Positions 1 through 9,023 of a stretch of DNA of 64,000 nucleotides are shown here, one piece after another. The stretch's first letter is position 1, and each line of letters opens with the position of its first letter. Source of the DNA: Desulfurococcales archaeon (GTDB lineage: Archaea; Thermoproteota; Thermoprotei_A; Sulfolobales; NBVN01); assembly GCA_026986255.1 (NCBI GenBank), contig JALSOX010000025.1:1-64000 (forward strand). The letters are read 5' to 3'. A program made the translations under genes and the position numbers. A model generated the notes under the pieces. That model was not told the DNA's origin, ran no database searches, and saw only the letters and a list, made by a program, of their open reading frames with translations.

Positions 1-413
1 CCTGTGCTCCCAACGCCAGACGGTACGTTCCTAAAGATTGTATCAACTAGTTCCCTCAGCTTCGGTTTTATATCATCAGCCCTTAGTTCGGTTGAAAGTA
101 GCCTAACTCCACAATTTATGTCGTAACCAACGCCGCCCGGCGAAATCACGCCCTCGTCAGCCATCATGGCAGCGACGCCACCTATCGGGAAGCCGTAGCC
201 TTGATGACCGTCGGGCATCACGTAAGTTGCTAAGACGACGCCGTCAAGGCATGCTATGTTAGCTGCTTGAACTAACGTTAAGTCGGTCTTCATTTTGCTC
301 AGGAGATACTCATCAGCGAATATGATCGCCGGTACCTTCATACATGGCTTGGTACCCTTCGGTATTTCCCACGTATACTTATCTACCCTTTGCAGTGGGA
401 TATTATGACTCAT
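1..413 (-). CDS. rtcB: RtcB tRNA-splicing ligase, N-terminal part (cut by window edge)
   Basis: Joins 2',3'-cyclic-phosphate and 5'-OH RNA ends after tRNA intron excision, using Mn2+ and GTP. The 137 visible residues begin at an ATG at 413 (MSHNIPLQRV) and run off the left edge. The block GGVGYDINCGVR (about residues 93-104) holds the Asp and Cys that bind the active-site metal in this family, preceded by the typical MPDGHQGYGFPIGG segment. No intein interrupts the visible part. The gene is divergent from the ribosomal operon. Intron-bearing tRNAs Glu and Trp, intron-bearing cbf5 and archease, the RtcB activator, all lie in the same window, so its substrates and partner are nearby. Confidence 0.95.
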   Translation of the reverse strand, partial: MSHNIPLQRVDKYTWEIPKGTKPCMKVPAIIFADEYLLSKMKTDLTLVQAANIACLDGVVLATYVMPDGHQGYGFPIGGVAAMMADEGVISPGGVGYDINCGVRLLSTELRADDIKPKLRELVDTIFRNVPSGVGST

Positions 414-493
414 AACTACACACCTACGCTTAACTACCATTAAGCGGTTTTAAGAATTCCACGGTCTCTACACGCGTGGGTAAAACTTATGAA

Positions 494-500
494 CTTATAA
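494..500 (+). promoter_or_regulatory. TATA box of the ribosomal operon
   Basis: CTTATAA lies about 40 bases before the first start codon of rpl22 in an A/T-rich intergenic stretch. It is followed by a purine-rich ribosome binding site (GGAAGGTGGG) directly before the ATG at 540. It is the only good TATA-like element ahead of a run of about 20 genes with gaps of only a few bases, so it probably drives the whole block. Inference from position and sequence only. Confidence 0.55.
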
Positions 501-539
501 GCCCCACCTAAAAAGGTCTTAGGCAGTAGGGAAGGTGGG

Positions 540-1028
540 ATGATGCCAGTATGGCACTATTCCGTGAAGGTGAGGAAGGAGGATGAAGATCGCGTAGCTA
601 AGGCTATGGTTTGGGATGCACCAGTCTCACTTAAGGAGACCTACGAGATATTTAAGATAATCCGGGGTATGAAGCTGAAGGAGGCCGAGAAATTACTTGA
701 GGACGTCATAGCGCTTAGAACCCCTATTCCTTATGTTAGGTATAAATTGCAGGTTGCTCATAAGCGGGGATTACCTCAGAGATTCCCACGGTGGAAGACA
801 CCGGTAGGTAGGTACCCCGTTAAAGCCGCTAGAGCTGTTCTCAAATTACTGAAAAACGTTGAGAACAATGCTGAGCAAAAGCAGCTAGATATTGATAGGC
901 TAGTAATAATTCACGCTGCTGTCCATAAGGGTAGGTACCTTAAGAGGTGGATACCTCGTGCCTTTGGCCGCGCAACCCCGAAGATTGGAACCATGGTTAA
1001 CATGGAGGTAATAGTTAAGGAGGTGTGA
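540..1028 (+). CDS. rpl22: Ribosomal protein uL22
   Basis: Large-subunit protein that binds 23S rRNA near the exit tunnel. The 162-residue product carries the family's basic loop and the RAFGRATPKIG motif near the C terminus, typical of the uL22 tunnel hairpin. It starts at one of two adjacent ATGs (540 or 543) right after a GGAAGGTGGG ribosome binding site. It is the first gene of the operon visible here; rps3 follows after 5 bases, as in other archaea. Confidence 0.96.
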   Translation: MMPVWHYSVKVRKEDEDRVAKAMVWDAPVSLKETYEIFKIIRGMKLKEAEKLLEDVIALRTPIPYVRYKLQVAHKRGLPQRFPRWKTPVGRYPVKAARAVLKLLKNVENNAEQKQLDIDRLVIIHAAVHKGRYLKRWIPRAFGRATPKIGTMVNMEVIVKEV

Positions 1029-1033
1029 AGTGA

Positions 1034-1660
1034 ATGGTTGACATAAAGTCACACTTCATAGGCTTAAATATTCTCCGAATAAAGATTGACGAGTATCTAG
1101 CAAAGAACTTCATGAGGGCAGGGTACTCCAGGGTAGAGCTGATTAAGACGCCTCTTGGAACTAGGGTAATCATCTACGCCGACAGACCTGCCCTAATAAT
1201 AGGTAGGAGAGGTCAAACCATAAGGAGATTAACGGAAATCCTAGAAAAATATTTCAAGCTAGAGAACCCGCAAATAACGGTAACCCAGGTTGAGAACCCA
1301 GACCTTGACGCTAGGATAGTAGCGACCCGCCTCGCATTAGCCATAGAGAGAGGTTACCACTTCAGGAGGGCAGCATTCGTTGCTCTTAGGAGAGTTCTTG
1401 GTGCGGGCGCAGTTGGCGTGGAGATCGTAATCAGTGGTAAGCTAACCTCGGAAAGAGCTAGGTACGAGAAGATACGTGCCGGCAAGGTCTATAAGACTGG
1501 GCACCACGTCGAGCGCCTCACTGATAGGGCAGTCATACACTTACTACGGAAACCAGGTATCTACGGTATAGAGGTCTTGATAGTAAAGCCAGGTGAGCCA
1601 GACGATATAGTTAGGATTAAGGAACCTGGTGAGGAGAGCGTGGGTGGTGAAGCTGCATGA
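1034..1660 (+). CDS. rps3: Ribosomal protein uS3
   Basis: Small-subunit head protein with an N-terminal KH domain. The KH signature IIGRRGQTIRRL is at about residues 55-66 and the conserved GVEIVISGKL begins the C-terminal domain at about residue 127. The length of 208 residues is normal for archaea. Its stop overlaps the start of rpl29 by 4 bases, indicating translational coupling. Confidence 0.97.
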   Translation: MVDIKSHFIGLNILRIKIDEYLAKNFMRAGYSRVELIKTPLGTRVIIYADRPALIIGRRGQTIRRLTEILEKYFKLENPQITVTQVENPDLDARIVATRLALAIERGYHFRRAAFVALRRVLGAGAVGVEIVISGKLTSERARYEKIRAGKVYKTGHHVERLTDRAVIHLLRKPGIYGIEVLIVKPGEPDDIVRIKEPGEESVGGEAA

Positions 1661-1884
1661 CTTTGAAGCCCGATGAAATAAGGAGGATGAGTCCAGAGGA
1701 AAGAATGCGTAGGTTAAGGGAGCTTAGGGCGGAGCTGATAAAGTTAAGAACCCAAGCATATCTCGGGACACTAACAAATGTCGGGAGAATAAGGCAGGTT
1801 CGTAAGGACATTGCAAGGATACTCACGATAATGAGGGAGGAGGAACTAAAGTCAACTCAAGGCAAGAAGGGTAGTAAGCCTTGA
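1657..1884 (+). CDS. rpl29: Ribosomal protein uL29
   Basis: Short helical-hairpin protein of the large subunit near the tunnel exit. The product has 75 residues and a typical pattern: an acidic EEIR-like start, a middle LRAELIKLR helix and a C-terminal NVGRIRQVRKDIARI helix. It overlaps rps3 upstream and the RNase P gene downstream by 4 bases each. Confidence 0.93.
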   Translation: MTLKPDEIRRMSPEERMRRLRELRAELIKLRTQAYLGTLTNVGRIRQVRKDIARILTIMREEELKSTQGKKGSKP

Positions 1885-2165
1885 GGAGAAGTAAGAAGAA
1901 CATTGTGTATCACGAATTAATAGGGCTGGAAATAATGGTGAAGGACCACACAAGCAAATCCTTCCTCGGCATAAAGGGGAAAGTTATCGACGAGACCATG
2001 AACACGTTAGTCATCATGGATAACAAGGGTAACAGGAAAGTCGTGCCCAAGGTGGGCGGGGTATTCCTTTTTAAACTCGGTGACCACCACACTGTAGAGG
2101 TCGAGGGTGACCGGATAATGGGTAGGCCTGAAGACAGGTTGAAAAGATACGGGAGTGTGATGTGA
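1881..2165 (+). CDS. rnp1: RNase P protein component 1 (Rpp29/Pop4)
   Basis: Protein subunit of archaeal RNase P, which removes tRNA 5' leaders. It starts with TTG inside the rpl29 stop (TTGA overlap). The 94 residues fit the Sm-like barrel of Rpp29: the LIGLEIMVKDHTSKSFLGIKGKVIDET core at about residues 13-39, then the NRKVVPK and VFLFKL strands. Its place between uL29 and uS17 is the standard archaeal one. A second RNase P subunit, Rpp21, is encoded at 18370-18723. Confidence 0.92.
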   Translation: MRRSKKNIVYHELIGLEIMVKDHTSKSFLGIKGKVIDETMNTLVIMDNKGNRKVVPKVGGVFLFKLGDHHTVEVEGDRIMGRPEDRLKRYGSVM

Positions 2166-2521
2166 GTATGCCAGGCAGGATTAGGAACATAGGGATAAAG
2201 TATGAAGGGTTAAATCCACCGGAGAAGGAGTGTGAAGATCCCCTATGCCCCTGGCACGGACACCTAAAGGTGCGTGGCGGGTTACTCGTCGGCAAGGTAC
2301 TTAAGGCTAGGATGAGGCGAACCGTTGTCATTGAGAGGGAGTACCTCGTTTACATAAAGAAGTACATGAGGTATGAACGAAGGAGATCACGTATTCACGC
2401 TCACCTTCCGCCATGCATTGACGCTAAACCCGGAGACGTCGTGTTAATCGGCGAGACACGTCCACTGGCAAAGTCAGTATCTTGGGTAGTGCTAGGCGTG
2501 CTTAAGAGTGGGGTGAGCTAA
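2162..2521 (+). CDS. rps17: Ribosomal protein uS17
   Basis: OB-fold protein of the small subunit. The 119-residue product has an archaeal N-terminal extension with a CEDPLCPWHGHL cysteine/histidine segment, then GKVLKARMRRTVVIERE, the uS17 core. The start is the GTG at 2162, overlapping the RNase P stop, or the ATG at 2168. Confidence 0.95.
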   Translation: MSMPGRIRNIGIKYEGLNPPEKECEDPLCPWHGHLKVRGGLLVGKVLKARMRRTVVIEREYLVYIKKYMRYERRRSRIHAHLPPCIDAKPGDVVLIGETRPLAKSVSWVVLGVLKSGVS

Positions 2522-2522
2522 G

Positions 2523-2942
2523 GTGCCGGAGAAGAAGGGCGGTGCTGCGTACAGTAGGGTTCGCAGGGTTCCCGGAATAGTTGTTGGCACAAGACTCAAA
2601 GTAACAGACAATAGCGGTGCTAAGGAAGCTATGGTAATAGGCGTTCCAGGCCTTAAGACCAGGTTAAGGAGACTGCCATTCGCCACGGTGGGGGACATGG
2701 TCATAGTAACGATAAAGAAGGGGAACGCCGATCTAGTTGGTCAGGTAATGAACGCCATAATAGTGAGGCAGAAGAAACCCTTCAGAAGACCTAACGGCGT
2801 GTGGGTCGCTTTCGAGGATAATGCATGCGTCATAGTGTCACCGGAAGGCGCGCCTAAGGGCACCGAGATAAGAGGACCAATAGCTAAGGAAGCCGCCGAG
2901 CGCTGGGCTAGGCTATCAACGATAGCATCACTGATTGTTTGA
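2523..2942 (+). CDS. rpl14: Ribosomal protein uL14
   Basis: Large-subunit protein at the subunit interface. It has 139 residues with the signature LKVTDNSGAKEAMVIGV at about residues 25-41 and the ending IRGPIAKEAAERWARLSTIASLIV, both archetypal. It starts with GTG one base after the rps17 stop. Confidence 0.97.
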   Translation: MPEKKGGAAYSRVRRVPGIVVGTRLKVTDNSGAKEAMVIGVPGLKTRLRRLPFATVGDMVIVTIKKGNADLVGQVMNAIIVRQKKPFRRPNGVWVAFEDNACVIVSPEGAPKGTEIRGPIAKEAAERWARLSTIASLIV

Positions 2943-2957
2943 GGTGGGGGAAGAGCG

Positions 2958-3428
2958 GTGGCGCTGAAATCAAAAAAACCTGGAAAACAGCGTCTTGCCC
3001 AGATCAATGCTCCTCACCACATTAGAAGGAAGTTCATGACCGCAAAGCTAGTGCGGGAGCTCAGGGAGAAACTGGGTATTAAGAGACTACCTGTCCGTAA
3101 AGGCGACGTTGTACGCGTGGTAAGGGGAGAGTGGACAGGGCATGAGGGTAAGGTAGTGGCGGTTGACTACAAGAAAATAGCCCTACACATTGATGGAGTA
3201 ACTATAAAAAAGGCCGACGGCACACCTGTTTATTACCCGATACATCCCTCGAACGTAATGATAGTTAAGCTCGACCTCAGCGATAAGTTCAGAAGGAGAA
3301 TAATTGAGAGGCGGAAGGGAAGGCCGGAGGCGATAATTGAGGAGGAGGCTAAGGAGAAATCTGAAGAGGGGGTTAAGGAAGGGCTCGAGGTTAAAAAGGA
3401 GGAAAGCACACCTCAAGGAGGTGGGTGA
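2958..3428 (+). CDS. rpl24: Ribosomal protein uL24
   Basis: Assembly-initiator protein of the large subunit with a KOW motif (VRKGDVVRVVRGEWTGHEGK, about residues 46-65). It has 156 residues, longer than bacterial L24 because of an acidic/lysine-rich tail of about 35 residues (from about residue 120) of low complexity. It starts with GTG after a GGTGGGGGA ribosome binding site. The tail is common in archaeal forms but varies between genera. Confidence 0.95.
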   Translation: MALKSKKPGKQRLAQINAPHHIRRKFMTAKLVRELREKLGIKRLPVRKGDVVRVVRGEWTGHEGKVVAVDYKKIALHIDGVTIKKADGTPVYYPIHPSNVMIVKLDLSDKFRRRIIERRKGRPEAIIEEEAKEKSEEGVKEGLEVKKEESTPQGGG

Positions 3429-3430
3429 GA

Positions 3431-4189
3431 GTGGCACGAATGGGTTCAAGAAGACACTTGAAGAGGCTTGCCGCGCCTGAGTTCTGGCCTATTCTTAGGA
3501 AGGAGCGTACCTGGACTGTTAAGCCGTCAGCAGGCCCTCACCCAATAAGTCGCTCATTACCGTTACTTATCATTGTACGTGACATCCTAGGCTTAGCCGA
3601 CACAGCTAGGGAGGCGAGGAGAATCATTGTCGAAGGACACATAAAGGTCGATGGCCGAGTAAGAAAGAACTACAAATACCCTGTAGGTATAATGGACGTT
3701 GTGGAAATCATCGACACCCAAGAGTACTTCAGGATGATCCCAGTCCCCGTGAAGGTAATGACTCTAATACCGATACCCAAGGAAGAGGCCTCGTTTAAGA
3801 TTTGCAGAATAGAGAATAAAACCACGGTTAAGGGAGGTCATATCCAACTCAACCTACACGACGGCAGGAATGTGCTAATCAGGGTCAGTGACCCCACAAA
3901 TCCTGTGGAGGACACGTACAGAACCATGAGCTCGGTCAAGATAAGCTTACCGGACAGTGAGTTACTAGAATACTACCCGCTAGAGGAGGGAGTAACAGTA
4001 ATAGTAATTGGTGGCAGGAACGTTGGCAGAGTAGCTAAGTTCCTAAGCGTTTCCGAAGGAATGAGGCACTACAGGAAGCAGGTTGCTCTAGAGGACTTCA
4101 AGGGCAATAAGTTCTACACGACCCTAGACAAGATCATGGTTATAGGGCGTGAAAAGCCTGAAATAACGCTGCCGGAGGGAGCGGTATGA
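3431..4189 (+). CDS. rps4e: Ribosomal protein eS4
   Basis: Archaeal/eukaryal small-subunit protein. The GTG at 3431 gives the start MARMGSRRHLKRLAAP, matching homologues, and sits about 9 bases after GGAGGTGG; an upstream in-frame GTG at 3425 is less likely. The S4-type RNA-binding region (ARRIIVEGHIKVDGRVRKNYKYPVG) is near residue 60 and a KOW-like GGRNVGRVAKF near residue 195. The length is normal. Confidence 0.95.
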   Translation: MARMGSRRHLKRLAAPEFWPILRKERTWTVKPSAGPHPISRSLPLLIIVRDILGLADTAREARRIIVEGHIKVDGRVRKNYKYPVGIMDVVEIIDTQEYFRMIPVPVKVMTLIPIPKEEASFKICRIENKTTVKGGHIQLNLHDGRNVLIRVSDPTNPVEDTYRTMSSVKISLPDSELLEYYPLEEGVTVIVIGGRNVGRVAKFLSVSEGMRHYRKQVALEDFKGNKFYTTLDKIMVIGREKPEITLPEGAV

Positions 4190-4758
4190 GCCCGAAGAGA
4201 ACAGTAACGTTTACGGAGGATGAAATTGAGGCCGTGATTAAGAAGTGGAGTGAAAACCCGATGTTAAAGCCCAGGATAGCTAAGGTAGTCGTGAACATCG
4301 GTGTAGGTGAGTCCGGAGAGCGCCTCCAGAAGGCTAAGCAGGTATTAAAGGAGTTAACCGGGCAGGAACCATCCATAAGGAGGGCTAAAAGAACCATTAA
4401 GGAGTTCGGCATCCGTAAGAGGGAGCCGATAGCAGTGGTTGTTACCCTGCGTGGTGAGAGGGCGTTATCGTTCCTTAACAGAGCTTTGGAGGCTGTGGGA
4501 CGCAGGGTTAAGGCATCGAGCTTCGACGACTTCGGAAACTTCTCATTCGGGATAAGCGAACACATAATACTTCCTGGTGTAAAGTACGATCCCAACGTAG
4601 GTGTCTTCGGAATGGACATATCGGTGAAGCTCGAGCGCCCAGGATACAGGGTAATGAGGCGGAGGGTTAAGAGATCTAAGATACCGCGCAGGCATAGGGT
4701 TTCCAAGATAGAAGCAATAGCTTTCTTCATAAAGGAGCTAGGAGTTAGGGTGATGTAG
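4186..4758 (+). CDS. rpl5: Ribosomal protein uL5
   Basis: Binds 5S rRNA in the central protuberance. The 190-residue product contains [18 protein letters not shown] and [25 protein letters not shown], the uL5 signature blocks. It overlaps eS4 by 4 bases (ATGA) and is followed at once by rps14. Confidence 0.96.
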   Translation: MSPKRTVTFTEDEIEAVIKKWSENPMLKPRIAKVVVNIGVGESGERLQKAKQVLKELTGQEPSIRRAKRTIKEFGIRKREPIAVVVTLRGERALSFLNRALEAVGRRVKASSFDDFGNFSFGISEHIILPGVKYDPNVGVFGMDISVKLERPGYRVMRRRVKRSKIPRRHRVSKIEAIAFFIKELGVRVM

Positions 4759-4759
4759 C

Positions 4760-4924
4760 ATGGGCAAGTTCAGGAAGCCTATAAAGAGGAAATACGGGAG
4801 AGGCGTGCAGGTCTGCAGGAGATGCGGTAGTAAGGATGCCGTCATACAAAAGTATGGACTATACCTATGTAGACAGTGCTTCAGGGAACTCGCAGGTGAG
4901 TTAGGCTTCAAGAAATATAGTTAG
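4760..4924 (+). CDS. rps14: Ribosomal protein uS14, zinc-binding type
   Basis: A 54-residue small-subunit protein beginning [15 protein letters not shown]. It has a CRRC...CRQC pair (VCRRCGSKD and [10 protein letters not shown]) forming the four-cysteine zinc site of archaeal uS14. It sits between rpl5 and rps8, its canonical position. The ATG at 4760 lies 1 base after the rpl5 stop. Confidence 0.95.
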   Translation: MGKFRKPIKRKYGRGVQVCRRCGSKDAVIQKYGLYLCRQCFRELAGELGFKKYS

Positions 4925-4936
4925 GAGGTGTAAGCC

Positions 4937-5338
4937 ATGGTGGTAATTGACCCGCTGGCAAACGCCCTCTCCACAATAATGAACAACGAAATGCGTGGCC
5001 ACAAAGAGGCCGTAATAACGCCGGCATCGAAGCTCATAGCTATGGTGCTCAGGGTCATGCAGAAATACGGTTACATAGGTGAGTTCGAGCACATCGACGA
5101 CGGTAGATGGGGTAAAATAAAGGTGCAGTTACTTGGCAGGATAAACAAGACAGGCGTCATAAAGCCCAGAGTACCCGTGAAGTACAAGGAATTACGAGAG
5201 ATGCCGCACTGGCTAAGGAAGTACTTACCCTCCAGGGACATAGGAATATTAATTCTGTCAACACCTGAGGGAGTGATATCACACAGGGAAGCCCTCGAAA
5301 GGCGAATCGGGGGCGTGCTCCTAGCGTACGTATACTGA
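4937..5338 (+). CDS. rps8: Ribosomal protein uS8
   Basis: Small-subunit protein binding the central domain of 16S rRNA. It has 133 residues, with the N-terminal [20 protein letters not shown] helix and the C-terminal [13 protein letters not shown] block typical of the family. A GGAGGTG ribosome binding site lies 8 bases before the ATG. Confidence 0.96.
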   Translation: MVVIDPLANALSTIMNNEMRGHKEAVITPASKLIAMVLRVMQKYGYIGEFEHIDDGRWGKIKVQLLGRINKTGVIKPRVPVKYKELREMPHWLRKYLPSRDIGILILSTPEGVISHREALERRIGGVLLAYVY

Positions 5339-5360
5339 AGTCATTCCAGGGTGGTAGCTG

Positions 5361-5909
5361 ATGGTGAAGGAGGTAAGGGTGCGGGACGAGATTGAGGTTC
5401 CCGATGGTGTTGAGGTAAGTATCGAAGGGAAAACCGTGCGGGTGAAAGGACCTAAGGGAGAAATTGTCAGGGACTTCAGCCATGCTAGGAAGGTACGTAT
5501 CTACTTAGAGGATAATAAAGTGGTCGTGGAGACATTCTTTGCACGGAGGAAGGAAAAAGCCGTTGTTTATTCAATAGGTGCTCACATAAGGAACATGATA
5601 ACTGGTGTAACCAAGGGGTACAGGTACTGGTTGAAGATCATCTACTCACACTTCCCAATATCGGTGAAGGTACAGGGAGATAAGGTTCTGATAGAGAACT
5701 TCCTTGGTGAACGCGCTCCTAGAGTAGCCAAGATAGTCGGTAATGTTAAGGTGAAGGTGCAGAAGAACGACGTAATAGTTGAGGGCGTTAACATAGAGGA
5801 GGTCGGCCAGACAGCAGCAAACATAGAGCAGGCAACAAAGATTCGCGGTTTCGACAGGAGGGTATTCGTTGATGGAATCTACATATACAAGAAGGAGTTG
5901 ATGGAGTAA
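5361..5909 (+). CDS. rpl6: Ribosomal protein uL6
   Basis: Large-subunit protein made of two related beta-alpha domains near the factor-binding centre. It has 182 residues with VEVSIEGKTVRVKGPKGE near residue 18 and NFLGERAPRVAKIVG near residue 113. The stop is followed by GGAGGTGGG, the ribosome binding site of rpl32e. Confidence 0.96.
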   Translation: MVKEVRVRDEIEVPDGVEVSIEGKTVRVKGPKGEIVRDFSHARKVRIYLEDNKVVVETFFARRKEKAVVYSIGAHIRNMITGVTKGYRYWLKIIYSHFPISVKVQGDKVLIENFLGERAPRVAKIVGNVKVKVQKNDVIVEGVNIEEVGQTAANIEQATKIRGFDRRVFVDGIYIYKKELME

Positions 5910-5920
5910 GGAGGTGGGTG

Positions 5921-6307
5921 ATGATGACCGCACTAAATAGGGAGAAGATAAAGCGCATGATCCAGAAAAAGAAGAAAATAGTGTTCCTGCGCAATAAGTG
6001 GTGGAAGTTTAAGAAGTTCAAGAACGACCCAAAGTGGCGTAGACCTAAAGGTAAGGATAACCCAATGAGGTTAAGGTTGAAGGGTCACCCACCAGTGGTT
6101 AGTGTAGGGTACAGAACCCCGCGAGTGATACGTGGTCTTCATCCTCAGGGACTGAAGCCTGTGGTGGTGCATTCTGTAAGGGAGCTTGAGGGCCTGGATC
6201 CATCAAGCGTTATTGTGTACATAGGTGCCACTGTCGGTGCACGGAAGAGGGTAGAGTTAATTAATAGGGCTAAGGAAAGAGGTTTCCTCATAGCTAATGC
6301 GGGGTGA
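5921..6307 (+). CDS. rpl32e: Ribosomal protein eL32
   Basis: Archaeal/eukaryal large-subunit protein. It is very basic at the N terminus, then has KWRRPKGKDNPMRLRLKG and VSVGYRTPRVIRGLHPQGLKP, the eL32 signature. Tandem ATGs at 5921 and 5924 follow a GGAGGTGGGTG site and either could be used; an in-frame GTG at 5918 is also possible. It overlaps the most upstream reading of rpl19e slightly. Confidence 0.94.
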   Translation: MMTALNREKIKRMIQKKKKIVFLRNKWWKFKKFKNDPKWRRPKGKDNPMRLRLKGHPPVVSVGYRTPRVIRGLHPQGLKPVVVHSVRELEGLDPSSVIVYIGATVGARKRVELINRAKERGFLIANAG

Positions 6308-6314
6308 CGGGAAT

Positions 6315-6767
6315 ATGACGGACTTAAGCATGCAGAAGAGGCTTGCGGCTGAAGTGCTCGGAGTAGGTGTGTCGAGAATAAGGATCGATCCTGAGAGGAT
6401 AGAGGATGTCGAGTCAGCGTTGCGTAGGGAGGACATACGGCGCCTAATAAAGGACGGAGCTATTTACGTGCTTCCAGCCCGCCGCAATTCGCGCGGTAGA
6501 TGGAAGGAGAGGCACCGCAAGAGGAAGAAGGGGCATAGGAGGGGACCAGGCAAGAGGAAGGGAGCACGTGGTGCTAGAACGGACGAGAAGCGCCTATGGA
6601 TGTACACAATCAGGAAAATTAGGAGGTACCTCAAGTGGCTTCGCGATAATGGTGTCATTGATAGGAAGACGTACAGGAGGCTATACCTGTTAGCGAAGGG
6701 CGGAACCTTCAGGAGCTTATCAGACTTAAAACGCCACTTAACGGATATGGGTATTCAGGTGAGGTAA
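6315..6767 (+). CDS. rpl19e: Ribosomal protein eL19
   Basis: Archaeal/eukaryal large-subunit protein. The ATG at 6315 gives MTDLSMQKRLAAEVLGVG, matching the usual N terminus better than an upstream ATG at 6297 that lies inside rpl32e. The central RNA-binding stretch (about residues 55-90) is extremely rich in Arg/Lys/Gly (HRRGPGKRKGARGAR), as in homologues. Confidence 0.93.
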   Translation: MTDLSMQKRLAAEVLGVGVSRIRIDPERIEDVESALRREDIRRLIKDGAIYVLPARRNSRGRWKERHRKRKKGHRRGPGKRKGARGARTDEKRLWMYTIRKIRRYLKWLRDNGVIDRKTYRRLYLLAKGGTFRSLSDLKRHLTDMGIQVR

Positions 6768-6769
6768 CG

Positions 6770-7372
6770 ATGGCGAGAGGACCTAGGTATAAGGTGCCGA
6801 GACGCAGGCGGAGGGAGGGTAAAACCAACTACTATAAAAGGTACAGAATGATAAAGTCAGGACAAAAGATAAGGGCAGTTATCCGTAAGACCAACACCCA
6901 GATAATAGTACAAATAATAGAGTTCGCGCCTAACGGCGACAAAACCCTAGTCGGGGTCACTAGCAAGAAGCTCAGGCGATTCGGCTGGAAGGGTAGCTTG
7001 AAGAGCACACCGGCTGCATACCTAACGGGCTTAATTGCAGGACTAAAGGCCAAGAAGGCAGGCATAGAGTACGCCATACCCGACATAGGTCTTCACCCTT
7101 CAGTTCGCGGTTCACGCATATATGCCGCAATTAAGGGTCTAAGGGATGCTGGTGTTGAGGTGCCTGCTTCAGAGGAAGTACTCCCAAGTGAGGACAGAAT
7201 ACAAGGTAAGCACATAGCGGAATACGCAAAGAAATTAGCTGAAGAGAACCCGGAGGAGTTCCAGAGAAGGTTCTCTCAACTACTCTTCAGGGGCTTAGAC
7301 CCACGCGAACTACCTGACCACTTCCTCAAGATACGTGATATCATAATAGGTTACTTCCAGGCAGGTGATTAA
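6770..7372 (+). CDS. rpl18: Ribosomal protein uL18
   Basis: 5S rRNA-binding protein of the central protuberance. It has 200 residues, with an N-terminal basic [20 protein letters not shown] segment and [30 protein letters not shown] in the middle, diagnostic for the archaeal/eukaryal form. It starts 2 bases after the eL19 stop. Confidence 0.96.
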   Translation: MARGPRYKVPRRRRREGKTNYYKRYRMIKSGQKIRAVIRKTNTQIIVQIIEFAPNGDKTLVGVTSKKLRRFGWKGSLKSTPAAYLTGLIAGLKAKKAGIEYAIPDIGLHPSVRGSRIYAAIKGLRDAGVEVPASEEVLPSEDRIQGKHIAEYAKKLAEENPEEFQRRFSQLLFRGLDPRELPDHFLKIRDIIIGYFQAGD

Positions 7373-7374
7373 GG

Positions 7375-8010
7375 ATGTCGCACGCGATTACCTCGCTTGA
7401 GGAATGGGTTCCCAGAACTCGTTTAGGCTGGATGGTTAAGGAAGGTAAGATTAGCAGCATCAAGGAAATCTTCGACATGAACCTAGTCATACAGGAGCCC
7501 GAGATAGTCGATTACCTACTGCCCGACCTACAACATGAGGTCGTAGACGTTAACATCGTTCAGAAACAAACCGATGCAGGCGAGATGACGCGTTTCCGCG
7601 TACTTGTGGTGGTGGGTAACTTTGATGGATACGTAGGTGTAGGGCTTGGTAAAGCAAGACAAGTAAGGCAAGCAATAAGTAAGGCAATAAGGAACGCGAA
7701 ACTAAACATAATACCCGTGAGGCGAGGATGCGGTAGCTGGGCATGCTCATGTACGGAGCCACATAGCGTGCCCTTCACGGTGATGGGTAAGTGCGGAAGC
7801 GTTAGGATTAAGTTAATACCAGCGCCCAAAGGCACGGGTTTGGTCGCTGGGGACGCGGCTAAGGTCGTGTTAAGGTATGCAGGAATAAAGGATGTTTGGA
7901 CATGGAGCCGTGGCGAGACGAGAACCACTATAAACTTCGTCGGTGCTGTTTACGACGCTCTCAAGAATACCTATAAGTTTGTCACGGTATACGACTGGAC
8001 TAGGAGGTGA
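7375..8010 (+). CDS. rps5: Ribosomal protein uS5
   Basis: Small-subunit protein involved in decoding fidelity. It has 211 residues. The dsRBD-like N-terminal half carries [20 protein letters not shown] at about residues 78-97, and the C-terminal half has [24 protein letters not shown]. The [11 protein letters not shown] cysteine cluster in between is typical of archaeal uS5. Confidence 0.96.
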   Translation: MSHAITSLEEWVPRTRLGWMVKEGKISSIKEIFDMNLVIQEPEIVDYLLPDLQHEVVDVNIVQKQTDAGEMTRFRVLVVVGNFDGYVGVGLGKARQVRQAISKAIRNAKLNIIPVRRGCGSWACSCTEPHSVPFTVMGKCGSVRIKLIPAPKGTGLVAGDAAKVVLRYAGIKDVWTWSRGETRTTINFVGAVYDALKNTYKFVTVYDWTRR

Positions 8011-8489
8011 GTAATGCAGTGACGCTGTACGCCATTATCAGGATACGGGGAACGGTTGACGTACCACCAGACGTTAAAGCAACTTTAAGAATGCTTAGGT
8101 TAACGAGAAAACTCGCAGCGGTAATTTATCCGAAAGATCCCACGATAGATGGCATGCTAAAGGTCGTTAAGGACTGGGTCACGTGGGGGGAGATAGACAG
8201 GGAAACACTCAAGGAGTTAATATTGAGGCGAGGGAGACTCGTAGGAAATAAACCAATAACGGAGGAATCACTGAAAGAAGCGATTGGGATGGGCGTAGAT
8301 GAACTTGTTGATGCCTTACTTGACGGGAGGGTAAAGTGGCACAAACTAGACAGTAAAGTGAAGCCAGTATTTAGGTTACACCCGCCGCGAGGGGGTTTCA
8401 AGAAGAGCATAAAGAAACCTGTGAAAGCCGGTGGTGAGTTAGGGTACCGCGGCACAGACATAAACAACCTGATTCGCAGGATGATTTAA
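8007..8489 (+). CDS. rpl30: Ribosomal protein uL30
   Basis: Large-subunit protein, long archaeal form (160 residues). The N terminus [28 protein letters not shown] is the uL30 core and [17 protein letters not shown] is the archaeal C-terminal motif. It starts with GTG, overlapping rps5 by 4 bases (GTGA). Confidence 0.95.
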   Translation: MSNAVTLYAIIRIRGTVDVPPDVKATLRMLRLTRKLAAVIYPKDPTIDGMLKVVKDWVTWGEIDRETLKELILRRGRLVGNKPITEESLKEAIGMGVDELVDALLDGRVKWHKLDSKVKPVFRLHPPRGGFKKSIKKPVKAGGELGYRGTDINNLIRRMI

Positions 8490-8506
8490 GGAGGTGGTGA
8501 GAAACA

Positions 8507-8959
8507 ATGGTGGTTAGGAGAAGAAAGAAAAGTCGCAAGCAACGCGGATCCAGAACCCACGGATGGGGTTCAATAGGCCAGCATAGGAAATCCGGTAGTA
8601 GAGGTGGTGTGGGCGCTGTCGGCTACTGTAAGCATAAATGGACATGGGTAGTGAAGTACTTCCCAGACTGGTACGGGAAGCATGGATTCACAAGACCCCC
8701 CGTGATAAGGGCGAAGATCAAAGCAATTAATGTGGGGCGACTTAACGAGCTAATCAACGAGATGATATTACGTGGGGAAATAGAGCCTGTTGACGGTGTC
8801 TACGAGGTTGATCTCTCAGCTCTAGGAATAAACAAGTTACTTGGCGAAGGGAAAGTGGATAAGAAGATAAGGGTTAAGGTGGCGTACGCTAGTGAGGCGG
8901 CGGTAAACAAGATAAGGGAGGCTGGTGGGGAAGTAATTCTACTCAGTGGTGAGGAGTAA
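8507..8959 (+). CDS. rpl15: Ribosomal protein uL15
   Basis: Large-subunit protein with a long glycine/arginine-rich N terminus (RKQRGSRTHGWGSIGQHRKSG) that threads into 23S rRNA, followed by the globular domain ending in VAYASEAAVNKIREAGGEVIL. It has 150 residues. The start ATG follows GGAGGTGGTGAG. Confidence 0.96.
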   Translation: MVVRRRKKSRKQRGSRTHGWGSIGQHRKSGSRGGVGAVGYCKHKWTWVVKYFPDWYGKHGFTRPPVIRAKIKAINVGRLNELINEMILRGEIEPVDGVYEVDLSALGINKLLGEGKVDKKIRVKVAYASEAAVNKIREAGGEVILLSGEE

Positions 8960-9023
8960 GCCCTCATAGTCCTCAGAAAATAAGCTTTTAATTACCTCCT
9001 CTTAACCGATACGGGACTGGACG

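Noticed and set aside
4140..4730. Long antisense ORFs over ribosomal genes (for example opposite rpl5, rpl10 and flaJ)
   Set aside because: They lie fully inside well-supported genes, have no ribosome binding site or recognisable motif, and arise from codon bias of the true gene.
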